Origin: Phyllostachys edulis
Lineage: Eukaryota; Streptophyta; Magnoliopsida; Poales; Poaceae
NCBI GenBank assembly: GCA_036346405.1
Contig: CM070548.1
Coordinates: 64,442,877 to 64,506,876 of the forward strand
Length of the DNA stretch: 64,000 nucleotides
Direction of reading: 5' to 3'
The stretch's first letter is position 1; every line of letters starts with the position of its first letter. The notes beneath the pieces are model-generated. The model was not told where the DNA came from. It saw only the letters and a list, made by a program, of their open reading frames with translations, and did not search any database. The translations under genes were made by a program, and so were the position numbers. Positions 23,167 to 32,960 of the stretch are shown in pieces.

Positions 23167-24564
23167 CTAGCCATTTCTGGGTCTCTTGCCGTGAACGATC
23201 TGTCGAAGTGTCCTGGCACAAGGTGAGAGTTGCTTTTGATGATTACCCTATTTGCTCCCAGTGCTTTCGCTTTGCGGAGGCCCAATAACAATGCCTCGTA
23301 CTCCAAGGCATTATTTGTGGTTGGGAAGTTGAAACGGGCGGCGTGGGACACGCTGCGTCCATCTGGGGTGACCAGAATGGCCGTCATGCCGGCTCCAATG
23401 GTTCACCAGAATCTGTCGGTGTACAACATCCACGGGACCTCAATTTTGGCAGGCTGCTGGTCTTCGGTGTGTGGTGTCCACTTGGCCACGAAGTCTGCTA
23501 GGGCTTGTGATTTGATGGCCATCTGTGCAATGAAGGTGATGTCAAAAGTGCAAGCTTGGTCGCCCATTTTCCTACTCAGCCTGAAGCATCTTTGTTCCAT
23601 AGCATCAATGCTAGTGGGTACGATATTGGGACTATGATGGAGTGCGCCAAGAAGTAATGCCGAAGCTTGCGCGAGGCCATGAGCAAGGCATACGCTAGTT
23701 TTTCGAGTTCTGTGTATCGGATTTTGGCCCCTTGGAGGGCTTTCGAGATGTAGTATACTGGGCACTGGCCGTTGCTTTCTTGGATGAGGACTGCACTTGC
23801 TGTCGAGGAAGAGGCAGCAAGGTACATTAGGATGGCTTCCCCTTGCTTTGGGCTGGTTAGGCTTGGTAGTTGGGTTAGGTATTGTTTGAGGTCTTGGAAT
23901 GCCCTCTGGCATTGTCAGTCCAGCGGAATGGCTCCATCCCCCAGAGCGTCTTGAAGAATGGCAGGGACTTCTCCGCCGAGCGGGACAGAAATTGGTTGAG
24001 GGCCGCGAGGCGTCCAGTCAGCTTTTGCACCTCGCGGGAGCTGTGAGGGGGCTTCATTTCCTGGATGGCCCTAATCTTTTCGGGGTTAGCCTTGATACCC
24101 CTCTTGGATACGAGGAACCCTAGGAGTTTTCCCGCCTTGACACCGAAGGCGCACTTCTCTGGGTTGAGCTTGATTCCGTCTGTCCGAAGGCTTGCAAAGG
24201 TTTCTTGTAGGTCCTCCGTGTGTGTGCCTGTGAACTTGCTCTTGACTACTATGCCATCCACGTACGCTTCCACATTGCGACCAAGCTGGCTTGCTAGAAC
24301 CTTCGTGATGAGGCAGGTGAAGGTTGCCCCCGCATTCTTGAGGTTGAAGGGCATGAGGGTGTAGCAATACGTGCCAATGGGGGTGATGAACGCTATCTTC
24401 GGTTCGTCTTCTTTCTCCATGAGTATTTGATGGCACCCAAAGTAGGCGTCTAGGAAGCTCATCAGCTCATAGCCCAAAGTGGCATTCACCAGTTGGTCGA
24501 TGCGGGGTAGCAAAAAATTGTCCTTGGGGCATGCCTTGTTGAGGTCGGTGAAATCGACGCACAT
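23167..24564 (-). pseudogene. Gypsy reverse transcriptase and RNase H, 3' truncated
   Basis: The RT frame (24564-23875) has CVDFTDLNKACPKDNFLLPRID, FLDAYFGCHQI, KIAFITPIGTYCYTLMPFNLKNAGATF and EAYVDGIVVKS. The catalytic YVDD reads YVDG, an inactivating change. RT thumb/connection follows (KTLWGMEPFRWT...). RNase H continues in other frames with LYLAASSSTASAVLIQ and YTELEKLAYAL, and a second RNase H-like segment has TPDGRSVSHAARFNFPTTNNALEYEALL and RDPEMA. It stops at 23167 where the copia LTR was inserted, so integrase is absent. Frame breaks occur near 23880, 23600 and 23400. Confidence 0.9.
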
Positions 24565-25333
24565 GCGCTATTTGCCTGTTTCTTTTTTTGTACAAGGACG
24601 GGGTTGGTCAGCCACTCAGTGTGTTTAATTTCCCGAATGGCCCCTGCCTTCAACAGCCTGGCCATTTATTTCTTTGCCACATCCAACCAGTCCACTGACA
24701 TGCGCCGCAATTTCTGTTTCTTGGGCGATGCGTCGCTTCGGATGGCCAAGTAGTGCTCGATTGTTTCCCATGCTACCCCGGGGATGTCCTCTGGGCCCCA
24801 GGCGAAGACATCCGTGTTGCTGCGAAGCACTTTGAGGATGGTGTCGTGTGCTTCTGCAGGGAGCTCCGCCCCGAGGGCCATTGTCCTTTCTGGGGAGTCG
24901 GAACTTAGAGAGACTCTTCGAAGCTGTCCCTACGGTTTTGGCTTCAGCGCCCATTTTGTTGATGGCGGGTTCGCTTGGTCCTTTTGGCTTAGCCTTACGG
25001 TGTGGACGCGTCGGGATGGTGAGAGGGCTTCTAGCTCAATGTGCCATGCGAGGTCCTGGTCTCCCTCTACGGTGACAATGCCCTCCGGCACGGGGATCTT
25101 CATGTATAGGTAATTGTGGTGGGCTATGGCGCTGAAGGTGTTGAGCGTGGCCCGTCCGAGGATGGAGTTGTATTGGTAGGGCATTTGAACAACGTCAAAC
25201 GTGACGATCTCGGTCCGTGACGCGAAGTCATCGATGAATGTGATGGCTAGGTCGATATGACCCAGGGCCATCATGGGCCTTCCCCCGAAGCCTATCAAGG
25301 GTATGCCCGGTTGTGAAAGGCGATCCTAGGGGA
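24565..25333 (-). pseudogene. Gypsy pol linker between protease and RT
   Basis: The frame at 25298-24930 reads the C-terminal half of a Tat-type protease: GRPMMALGHIDLAITF, VVQMPYQYNSILGRATLNTFSAIAHHNYLYMKIPVP. The sequence then breaks and continues towards RT in other frames (for example ALGAELPAEAHDTILKVLRSNTDVFAWGPEDIPGV at 24881-24780). This matches the usual order in this retroelement group. Several frameshifts and stops make it non-functional. Confidence 0.8.
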
Positions 25334-25620
25334 TCATATCTTGTCGAAGGCATCTACGAATAGAAGGTCTGTTGAGCTACCTCTGTTGATGAGAACGTGT
25401 CTAACCTCGAAGTCCGCGATGTTGGGGGGAAGATGACGAGGGGGTCTTGGTGTGGGAAATATATGCCCTGGGTGTGCTTGGGGCCGAAAAGATTGGAATT
25501 TTGGCGTAACGAGGTGGGCTGGACACAGGGTATGTCGCGAGGTGGTGTATCTGTCGAACGTACGCATGGCGCTACCTCTTTGAGGGCATACCGAGCGAGG
25601 ATCCTCCAGCGATCATACTT
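25334..25620 (-). pseudogene. Gypsy aspartic protease N-terminal part
   Basis: The minus strand reads ADFEVRHVLINRGSSTDLLFVDAFDKI. In related proteases the active site is DGGSS; here it reads NRGSS, so the catalytic Asp is lost. The segment sits between gag and RT and joins the next frame at about 25334. Confidence 0.75.
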
Positions 25621-26998
25621 ATGATCCTTCGCTGGTGCTCTCCCAGCCCGCCTCTATGCGGGGTCTCAGTGGCGAGGCGTGCAGTTGGTTGCTGGTCCCA
25701 CCTCCATCATCCTGTGCGACCGACTGCCGGTCGCGGTTCATGTAGTTCTGCATGGCCGCTATGGTGCGACACTCCCTTGTCGCGTGTGACCCTTCGCCGT
25801 GGTGGTCACAAAATGGTGGAGGGCCTCCGGCACCAACGTGGTTATTGGGTTGGCGGCCGCCGTTTCGCGTGCGTCCTCAGCTACGGTCGCCGCGCCCTTC
25901 GTGCCTTCCCCACTTCGTGGGTGGGCTGCCGTTTACATGGTAGATGTTTCGGCCCTTTTGTTGGTAGTCGGTGGGCCTCGCCTTGGCGGATGCCCCAACC
26001 GTGGCGGCGGATTTAGGGCAGCGGGGGTTGTGGCTCTCCGAGTGCTATCCTCCTCCACCTGGGCGTACTCTTCCATCTTGTCGAAGAGCTCTGTCACCGT
26101 GTGGACAGGCTTGCGAGCCAACCTTTCTGATAGAGGTCCTTTCTAGAGCCCGCATGTTGCCGCGTTTATGACAGTTGTTTCGTTAGCTCTCTTCACCTAA
26201 CAATTTACCTCCGCAAATTTTCTGAAGAAGCTCTAGAGGGATTTGCCGGGGGCCTATTTTACTGTGAACAGGTGCCATGCGTCTTTTGGTTCCGTGTAGT
26301 TTCCCTAGAAAATATTGCAGAGGAGGTCGCGCAACTACTCCCACGCGTATATGGAGCGGGAGGGGGGGATGGTGAAGAATCATGTCAACGCCACGCCCTT
26401 GAGGGCGAGGGTGACACTCTTCGCCTTCGTAGTGTCATCTCCTCCGGCTGCCTCAATCGCGGTCTCGTATGCCCGGAGGAATTTCGAGGGGTCCGTGCAC
26501 CCCTCGAAGGGCGTGACCTCCGGCATCTTGAAGCCTGGTGGCCAGCGGCTGCCTCCAACCCGACGCTCAGTTGGGAGTTAGGGTCCCCCCGGAGCACTAG
26601 GGCAGGAGGTGAAGGGGCGGCCTCCGCTCTGGTGGTTGGCAGGGGCCAGAGCGAGGCCGTGAGGGCTGTCTCCAGCGGGTGTCGGAGGTCTGGCAACTCT
26701 TGGCGAAGGTTCGCCAGTTCATGCTGAAGTGCTTCATACGATCCTTGGCTTGCACCCCAGCCCCGGGTGGCGGCCCCCCTGGGTTGCTCAGGGGGAGGGA
26801 TCCCTCGGCAGGCCGGGTGGCGCTCCCGACGATATCTCCATGCATGGAGTTATTCGCTTCCTCCTCCGTGGCCTAGGTAGGGGAAGCCACTGCCACTGAG
26901 GTTCTGTTCTTCTTAGCCCTCGGGGTGCTCGGGACTGCGGCTATCGCGATTGCTACGGCTACCGAGACCTTGGGCTTGGCCCTCCTCTGAGGGGCCAT
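25621..26998 (-). pseudogene. Gypsy gag (broken)
   Basis: A likely start is ATG at 26998 (MAPQRRAKPKVSV), followed by TAG at 26873. In pieces across frames the minus strand carries a retrotransposon gag core around 26530-26250. PVHTVTELFDKMEEYAQVEEDSTRR is readable at 26121-26045. The distal part (25950-25650) is Arg/His/Pro-rich. Gag forms the particle and binds RNA. At least four frame changes or stops are needed to read through, so this copy cannot make gag. Plus-strand GC-rich open frames over the same region are shadows. Confidence 0.75.
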
Positions 26999-27039
26999 GC
27001 CGGGGCTTCGGGGTTGGGCTTTGTAGCTTTCTTGCTGGT

Positions 27040-27056
27040 CCCCACAGACGGTGCCA
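27040..27056 (-). other. Primer binding site of the gypsy element
   Basis: The minus strand reads TGGCACCGTCTGTGGGG two bases from the LTR edge at 27059. This is a common plant Tat/RIRE2-type gypsy PBS and gives the element's minus orientation. Confidence 0.85.
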
Positions 27057-27058
27057 AC

Positions 27059-27582
27059 TGTTGTAGCAAGAAAGACTAAACAGTAGAAAGAGGGGACCCG
27101 TGGTATCCACGAGGGTGTCTGAAGGGTCATCGAAGAGGGGACTGGTTGTCAGGAAGTAAATATGTATTGATTACTTGGAAAATTCAATTTGCCCTATTAC
27201 ACGGGGGGAGGTGGCTATTTATAGCCTTTCTACTGGGTACATGAGATTACCAACCTACCCTGTATAGGGCCCTATACTGGTAGGGGCTGCAGGGGCTTTT
27301 CCTACCCCTAGATATAGCCTTTGGCTCATGGTGGACCCTCCTGGTCCTGGTTCATCTAGCTGATGTGCCCGGCTCAACGGTACAGTGGTCCTTCGGGGGG
27401 GGGGGGTTCGGGACCCCCTGCCCGAGCGGCCTTGGTCACCCCAGGAGGTTGCAATGCTCTGGGCCCCTTCGGGTACCCTCGGGCCCCATGGGCCCTTCTG
27501 ACCCTCCCGCGGGTACCCAGAGGGGTGGGCGTGCTTGCGGTGTTCGCCTGGTCATAGGGGCCGATGGGCCGTCCCTACGGCA
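27059..27582 (-). repeat. 5' LTR of the gypsy element (524 bp)
   Basis: Plus-strand ends are TGTTGTAGC (27059) and CCCTACGGCA (27582). It aligns with 10839-11231 to the break point there. A TATA-like box (minus TATAAATA) is at 27216-27223. A run of 13 G near 27397-27409 is 4 G in the other copy. It is followed by TATGT, which matches GATGT before the left LTR at four of five bases. Confidence 0.92.
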
Positions 27583-27587
27583 TATGT

Positions 27588-27694
27588 AAATTAAGGACCC
27601 ATCAGAAGAACATATGGAAGAAGCGGTCAATTTTTTGAGACTTGCCTTATTGGGAGCACTTAGAAGTTCGCCACTGCATTGACATCATGCATGT
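27588..27694 (+). pseudogene. CACTA TNP2 transposase, fragment II
   Basis: The frame carried over from 10838 continues here as THQKNIWKKRSIF, an in-frame TGA at 27636-27638, then DLPYWEHLEVRHCIDIMH, a signature of tnp2 transposases. It is cut in a valine codon by the solo LTR at 27695. Only 107 bp lie between the gypsy element and the solo LTR, too short to be noticed without the flanking fragments. Confidence 0.9.
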
Positions 27695-29914
27695 TGTAGG
27701 ACCGGAAAGGCGACTAGAGGGGGTGAATAGGAGCACAATCAATTTTACCCTTAGATTGGATTCAATAATATTTTCACTCCAATAGCTATGAGAGCTATGA
27801 AGATCAATATATAAACATAGCGGAAGACTTGTATTGAATCCACTCCAAACCCCCAAAGCACGGCAACAGAAATCACAGAGTTGTGCTGAAGAATCAGGGA
27901 AATTGAAACTACCGCAATGTAATGTGCGGTACTACCGATTATCCTAGAGTTCAGCCCGACAGATGGAAATCCAAATCTAAAATTGGCACAATTTTTTATC
28001 CATTCAGCCAAACTTCATGAAACTTGAAACATATCTTCTCTAGGAGGTTAGGAACCTATTCCAATCAAAGATTGAGTAGATCCACGACAAAGTTCCAACC
28101 TTTTTCGATTTGAGTGAAGATGGTTTCAAAATCGAGTCAAAAACCAAAACATGATCTAAACCTTGCTCGTGGGTAAAGAATGATCAAGATGATCTTAGAT
28201 GCACTCCCACATGTCACAGCAAGCTAGATCAACACAAGAACTTGAGGGAAGATCAACGAATCAACAAAAGACTCAAAATCATAAAAGAGAGAGAGAGAGA
28301 ACAAGAACATGAACATGAACAAACTCATCTTAAGGAACCTTACTAGGATTGATTCGAGATAGATAGATGTTTACAGCCCTCCATCCTGGAGGACAAAACT
28401 CAATCCATGAGCACACAATCAACTCACTCCCTCTAGAAACCTAGAACCCCACTTTCCTCTCCTAGCCCTAACAACACATATTAGGGTTTTTCAACTCAAG
28501 ACTTCAGGGTTGCTGGACAGCACCCTCTCCTATTTATAGTGGAGGCTAGCATCTAGAGGTATATTCCAAACAGGCACCCGTTAAGCCTACATACAAACAG
28601 GTTTAACACACGCACGTATTTTAAAGCGACATCTTCATCTTCTCTTGACCTAAACTGCTTCTCCTTGCGTTGTCTTGCACCGCGATTTAGCCAAAAGGTC
28701 ACCAATTAAGGCGATATTTAGGTGAAATACCCAAAATACCCCTTCTCGATCTTTCTTCGAAGACCAAGTCCAATCTTGGTGAAGCAATCGCCTGCTTCGC
28801 CACGTGTAGGTTGATCAATGGCTCTCATCATGTCGGCAAGTCTCTTCCGTCCGGCTCCCACCAAAACCTCCATGGCACTTGCACCGACCCCCGCGCCGCT
28901 TGATCCAACCTGTCACACCGAGCTGCCCTTTCGGTCATCCTTGTCCATTCTGCGCCATGCTTGAGTCCTTTGACCTCACCCGGCATCCTCGATCGTTCTG
29001 AACCTCAGCTCCTCAAGCTTAGTACCGATCATCCTCGCCGTTGATCGTCGTTGACCTCCAAGCAACTTGCACAACAATAGACCAAGAAATCGTTTCCGGG
29101 AACAAGTTCTTCACAACTTGACCCACGTTAGTGAAAACATGCATTATGCAACACATATGCATTAAAGCCCATAAACTTGACCTAACGACATACAAAAAAT
29201 CCAAGCTGACAGACACTTGAAACACAATCGGTACTACCGCCATGTTAGCAGCGGTACTACCACACTGCGGTCGTACCACTCCAATAACTATGGTCGTACC
29301 GCTTTTCAATGAAGACCAAAACTCCCCCAAAGCACTTTCTATGGAATTTTCATACCGCCAAGTAACATCCTAGATATTACTCTCTGATGATACGCCTAAG
29401 AGTCATGCAGACTACCGCTTTCACCCGAGAGCTCAAAACTTCCAAAAACACCTTCTCTGGAATTTTCATACCAACAAGTAATAAACGGTACTACCGTCCA
29501 GCGGTACTACCACTCCATACTGCGGTACTACCGTTCTAGAGAAACTTTCAAGTCCCTTGACACGTGGACAGCTCAGTTTGAGTGGAACGTTCGGACCACT
29601 CGATTTAGCCGTCAGATCTGGGCATCGTTCGGACGGTCCGAACGTCCCACTGGATCCAAACCGTCCGATTCGGATGTGCCATTCAGACCACTGTTTCAAC
29701 CGTCCGATCTGGCCCACCCGATCGGACCAGTTGCCTTACGGTACTACTGCTCCCTCTTGCGGTCGTACTGCCCTGCGGTAGTACCACCCAGTACATGCCG
29801 GTACTACCGAAAGTCTTGACACTTGCTGAAAACCACAATTTCAACAAAACTTCAACGCTATTGCCAATTGTCTCATCATCCTAAGATCATGAAAATATCC
29901 CCATGATATCCACA
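27695..29914 (-). mobile_element. Solo Sirevirus-like LTR (2.2 kb) with perfect 5-bp TSD
   Basis: Plus-strand ends are TGTAGGACCGG (27695) and GATATCCACA (29914). It is flanked by CATGT on both sides (27690-27694, 29915-29919). It has no PBS, PPT or genes, so it is a solo LTR left by recombination between the two LTRs of an element. It is homologous to the Sirevirus LTR at 8389-10283 (shared first 30 bases, AAGTCTCTTCCGTCC and GACCAAGAAATCG blocks, CGGTACTACCG motifs). A TATA-like box (minus TATAAATA) lies at 28531-28538. A GA microsatellite is at about 28287-28302. An inverted GTTCGGAC/GTCCGAAC block lies near 29586-29645. Confidence 0.93.
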
Positions 29915-29919
29915 CATGT

Positions 29920-30105
29920 AGAGAAGAATGTATATGATAGCTTGATTGGTCTCTTACTAAACATTAGTGGCAAAACAAAAGATGGTGTTAACGCACAGCG
30001 TGACTTGGTTGATATGAATATAAGGACCGAGTTAGCACCAAAAGAGACCGATAAAGGACGAACGTACCTTCCCCCAGCTTGCTACACTCTGTCCAATGTT
30101 GAGAG
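29920..30105 (+). pseudogene. CACTA TNP2 transposase, fragment III
   Basis: Taking up the split codon from 27694, the frame reads EKNVYDSLIGLLLNISGKTKDG, an open run with the tnp2 hallmark, then LVDMNIRTELAPKE and TYLPPACYTLSNVERN. Family similarity stops near 30105, well before the C-terminal domain normally found in tnp2 proteins. The frame stays open to 30205 but looks unrelated. The transposase is therefore truncated at its 3' side as well as interrupted. Confidence 0.9.
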
Positions 30106-30498
30106 AAATATGATGGACATAATGTCTCCCTGCTCTTGTATGGCTTATAAAGGTTCATGTTATGAACTAGTATGTTATAAAATACTTGTATGCACATATC
30201 TCTGAATTTTTTTTTAATTTGGCCCCGTGCTAGCTGAAAAACATAGTAGCTATAGAATGAACTATCACATAGTAGCATATCATAGACGGTTCTATTATGG
30301 AACCGTCTATGATTACTTATCACAGATGGTTCCATAATAAAACCGTCTGCGATATCCCTTTATTAGTAGGGAACCAACTAGGGTTTGCGCCCTCATTCTC
30401 CTCACTTGCCTGTTCGATTGCCCACCTAGAGCCACTCCGCCGCCGCCCGAAGTCTCCTCCACGCTGGTGCCACGTCTCCCTCGTGCCGCCGGTTCCAG
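30106..30498 (+). other. CACTA internal region with subterminal-like repeats and GC-rich leader
   Basis: After TNP2 similarity ends, 30280-30355 holds three copies of the ACCGTCT(A/G)(T/C)GAT motif and its inverse (GACGGTTCTATTATGGAACC, CAGATGGTTCC, AAACCGTCTGCGAT). These are the same motif family as the right subterminal repeats at 36250-36590. A CT-rich, GC-rich stretch resembling a plant 5' leader follows, and leads into the minisatellite. It may be the promoter of the second gene or an old element end. Confidence 0.55.
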
Positions 30499-30699
30499 CT
30501 CCTCCTTCGGTCCTTCCTTGCACTGCCGACTCCAGCTCCTCCTCTGGTCATCCCTCGTGTCGCCGACTCCAGCTCCTCCTCTGGTCCTCCCTCACGCTGC
30601 CGGCACCAGCTCCTCCTTTGGTCCTCCCTCGCGTCGCCGGCTCCAGTGCCTCCTCTGTCCTCCCTCACGCCACCGACTCCAGTACCTCCTCTGGTTAAG
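30499..30699 (+). repeat. 37-bp minisatellite (about 5.5 units)
   Basis: Units start at 30499, 30536, 30573, 30610 (37 bp each) and 30647 (36 bp), with a partial unit from 30683. Each is a variant of CTCCTCCTCTGGTCCTCC... ending in CCAG. A 37-bp period is not a multiple of three, so the open frames through it in all phases are not evidence of a protein. The last partial unit runs into GGTTAAG, a possible splice donor. Confidence 0.9.
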
Positions 30700-31337
30700 A
30701 TCTTCATTCTTCACTCTCCCTCTTATCTTCTTGTCTTGTTTTTGCTGATGGGCGATGCCGAAATGGCCGATGGCTATTAGCAGAGTAGAATTGCAAAACA
30801 AGTGTACTGATGTAGAGTGATGCTTTGCTTGTTCTCATGTACCAGTAGTATGATACTACTGGAGTACTGGTACATGACTAGTATGTAGATGCTTACTTTT
30901 CTACTCTATGATGATGTTTGCCATATACTGAAATTAACTTGATAATTAGTTTTTATTTTGAGCTCTATTGTGTTCTTGCTACTGTCTCTTGATCTGAAGT
31001 CAATCTATTGCTCTAGGTATAACTAGTTGTTCTACTCTGGTTATATTGATATCTAGCAATCCAGTTTGAGTATTCTTTTGCTAGCCATTCGGCTTTGCCG
31101 CTGGACTTTTGAATTTGCTTTCAATATATATACTGGAGATTGTCAAGTTCTGTTGGTAATGTACATTTCAGTTTGTGATACTTGTGATCTCCTGTTTGAC
31201 TGAAATAGAGTCTGTGTACTATTACCATGGATCTTTCGACAGTTTAGTAAAGTTTTGTTTAGAGCTCAAAATTTGGAACTATATTATCATGATTAAATTA
31301 ATGAAGAGTATAGGCAAAAGGGTTGAGATGGCAAGGA
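30700..31337 (+). other. AT-rich probable intron or spacer of the CACTA second gene
   Basis: No gene or repeat that I can support. The base composition is T-rich, as in plant introns. It lies between the GC-rich leader and the first recognisable exon of the second gene at about 33000, a span that also contains the hairpin element at 31347-32207. Confidence 0.4.
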
Positions 31338-31346
31338 TTAATTCTT

Positions 31347-32207
31347 GGGGAAATTAGCTCAGTGACACCACGTTAGAGCGTAATTGGAGGAACGACACTC
31401 CGTCCGTCACACACTGCAAAATAACATCGTGAACCCCAAAAAACTAGACGAATGACATTGCCGCCGATTACTTCCGTTTCCATAATTTTTTAAATATAGA
31501 AACTAAGCTCAAAAAATTATCAATTTTTTTGTGGAGCTTCCCAACATAGTTTATTTGCTTATGTATTTTTTAAAAAACTTTATACATTCTGATTTTGTCT
31601 CTAAAATTTATATCATTATACCATTTGTAGGAATTTTCTAATATAGAAAATGAGGTCCAAACATTATGAAATTTTTTCAGGGCTTCTTACATAATGGACT
31701 TGATTGTGTAATTTTTATAGAATTTTTACAAAAATAATTAATGCAATTTCATAGTGTCCTTACATTATGAAATATTAGACTCCTCACACAGTGGACATTA
31801 TGAAAATTGCATTACTTAATTTTGTAAAATTCTGAAAAAATTACACAATCAAGTACACTGTGTAAGGAGCCTAATTTGTTTTTCAAAATGTTTGGACCTG
31901 ATTTTCTATATTAGAAAATTCCTACAAATAGTATAATTAAATGAATTTTAGAGACAAAATTAGAACATATTAATTTTTCAAAAAAAAAATGCACAAGCAA
32001 TTAAACTATGTCGAGAGGCTCCACAAAAAATTGATAATTTTTTGAGCTCAATTTCTATATTTAAAAAATTATGGAAACAGAAGTAACCAGCAGCGGTGTC
32101 ATTCATCTAATTTTTCGGTGTTTGCGATGTTATTTTTTAGTGCGTGACGAACGGAGTGTCATTCCTCCAATTACGCTCTAACGTGATGTCACTGAGCTAA
32201 TTTTCCC
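31347..32207. mobile_element. 861-bp hairpin MITE-like element with 9-bp TSD (Mutator-type)
   Basis: The two halves are inverted copies of each other over about 420 bp per arm. The ends read GGGGAAATTAGCTCAGTGAC (left) and, on the minus strand, GGGAAAATTAGCTCAGTGAC (right), and the centre is near 31777. The 9-bp TTAATTCTT occurs at 31338-31346 and 32208-32216 as a perfect target duplication. Nine-base duplications with long terminal inverted repeats point to the Mutator superfamily. No transposase is encoded, so the element is non-autonomous. Confidence 0.88.
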
Positions 32208-32216
32208 TTAATTCTT

Positions 32217-32960
32217 TTCCAACTCGCCTTCTAAGATCACTCCATAACTTCAATTATCTGAGGTTTACGATGATTTCTTTCATATACATGTGGTATATGT
32301 TACCTAGCAGATGTTAACATGTGTACCTTTTCAGTTTTCAATTTTCTTTACTATGTATTCTATACTTAAGTTCAATGGGTAACGTCTATTTGTTTATATA
32401 GTTAATCTGTTTACAAGGCAATTTTAGTTCATTGGTTGGGCAACTTCTATTTTTTCTGTATAAAATATGTTTCGAGCCCTAGGGTATCATTTGTGTTGTA
32501 TATGCTTCGACCGAAACGTGTGATATGCTTGATACGCCTAATGTTGTAGGCTTGTAGCATGCATATTTGTTTACCAGTTTCTGTGAATTGAGTTTGCTAG
32601 AGATGGGAAGAAAATATGTATTCTTTAGACAGTCCTAAAACTTCTTAGCCTTAGTACATACTTGATACATATGTGTTGGATATATTGGAGACTTCCTTGA
32701 GAAGTACGTACTATATATGCTTTCATTTGTTGTGAATGTATTGTCTATTGATGTGAATGTATCCTTTGATACTATTTGAGTAATAGATACTATTTTTTAT
32801 ATAGTTAATTGGTTGGGTAACTTCTATTTTTTCTGTATAAAATATGTTTCCAAGGAAATTATCTTCAAAAATACCTAGTGGATATCAACATGCAATCTAT
32901 TTTATTTAAACTCTCAGCATTTTGAATTCTAAAATTTTAGTTCATTGCGTATGCAACTTA
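32217..32960 (+). other. AT-rich probable intron continuation
   Basis: No coding similarity seen. A short internal duplication is visible: AACTTCTATTTTTTCTGTAT occurs at about 32443 and again at about 32819, each near GTTAAT(C/T)/TTGGTTGGG(C/T)AA. Confidence 0.4.

Larger units (their letters stand above)
10839..27582 (-). mobile_element. Ty3/gypsy retrotransposon (RIRE2/Tat-like), internally gutted
   Basis: The 5' LTR (27059-27582), a TGGCACCGTCTGTGGGG PBS, gag, protease, RT and RNase H lie on the minus strand, and a truncated 3' LTR copy lies at 10839-11231. RNase H breaks off at 23167, and integrase, PPT and the rest of the 3' LTR are missing. They are replaced by a truncated copia element and two inverted long LTRs. 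Flanks are GATGT (10834-10838) and TATGT (27583-27587), a 5-bp duplication with one mismatch. Removing the element keeps the TNP2 frame. PBS and pol type suggest the Tat/RIRE2 group; the lineage call is inference. Confidence 0.85.

Noticed and set aside
30297..30748. Open frames of about 90-130 residues over the minisatellite, both strands
   Set aside because: Frames stay open in several phases because of the 37-bp CTCC-rich repeat; there is no conserved domain.
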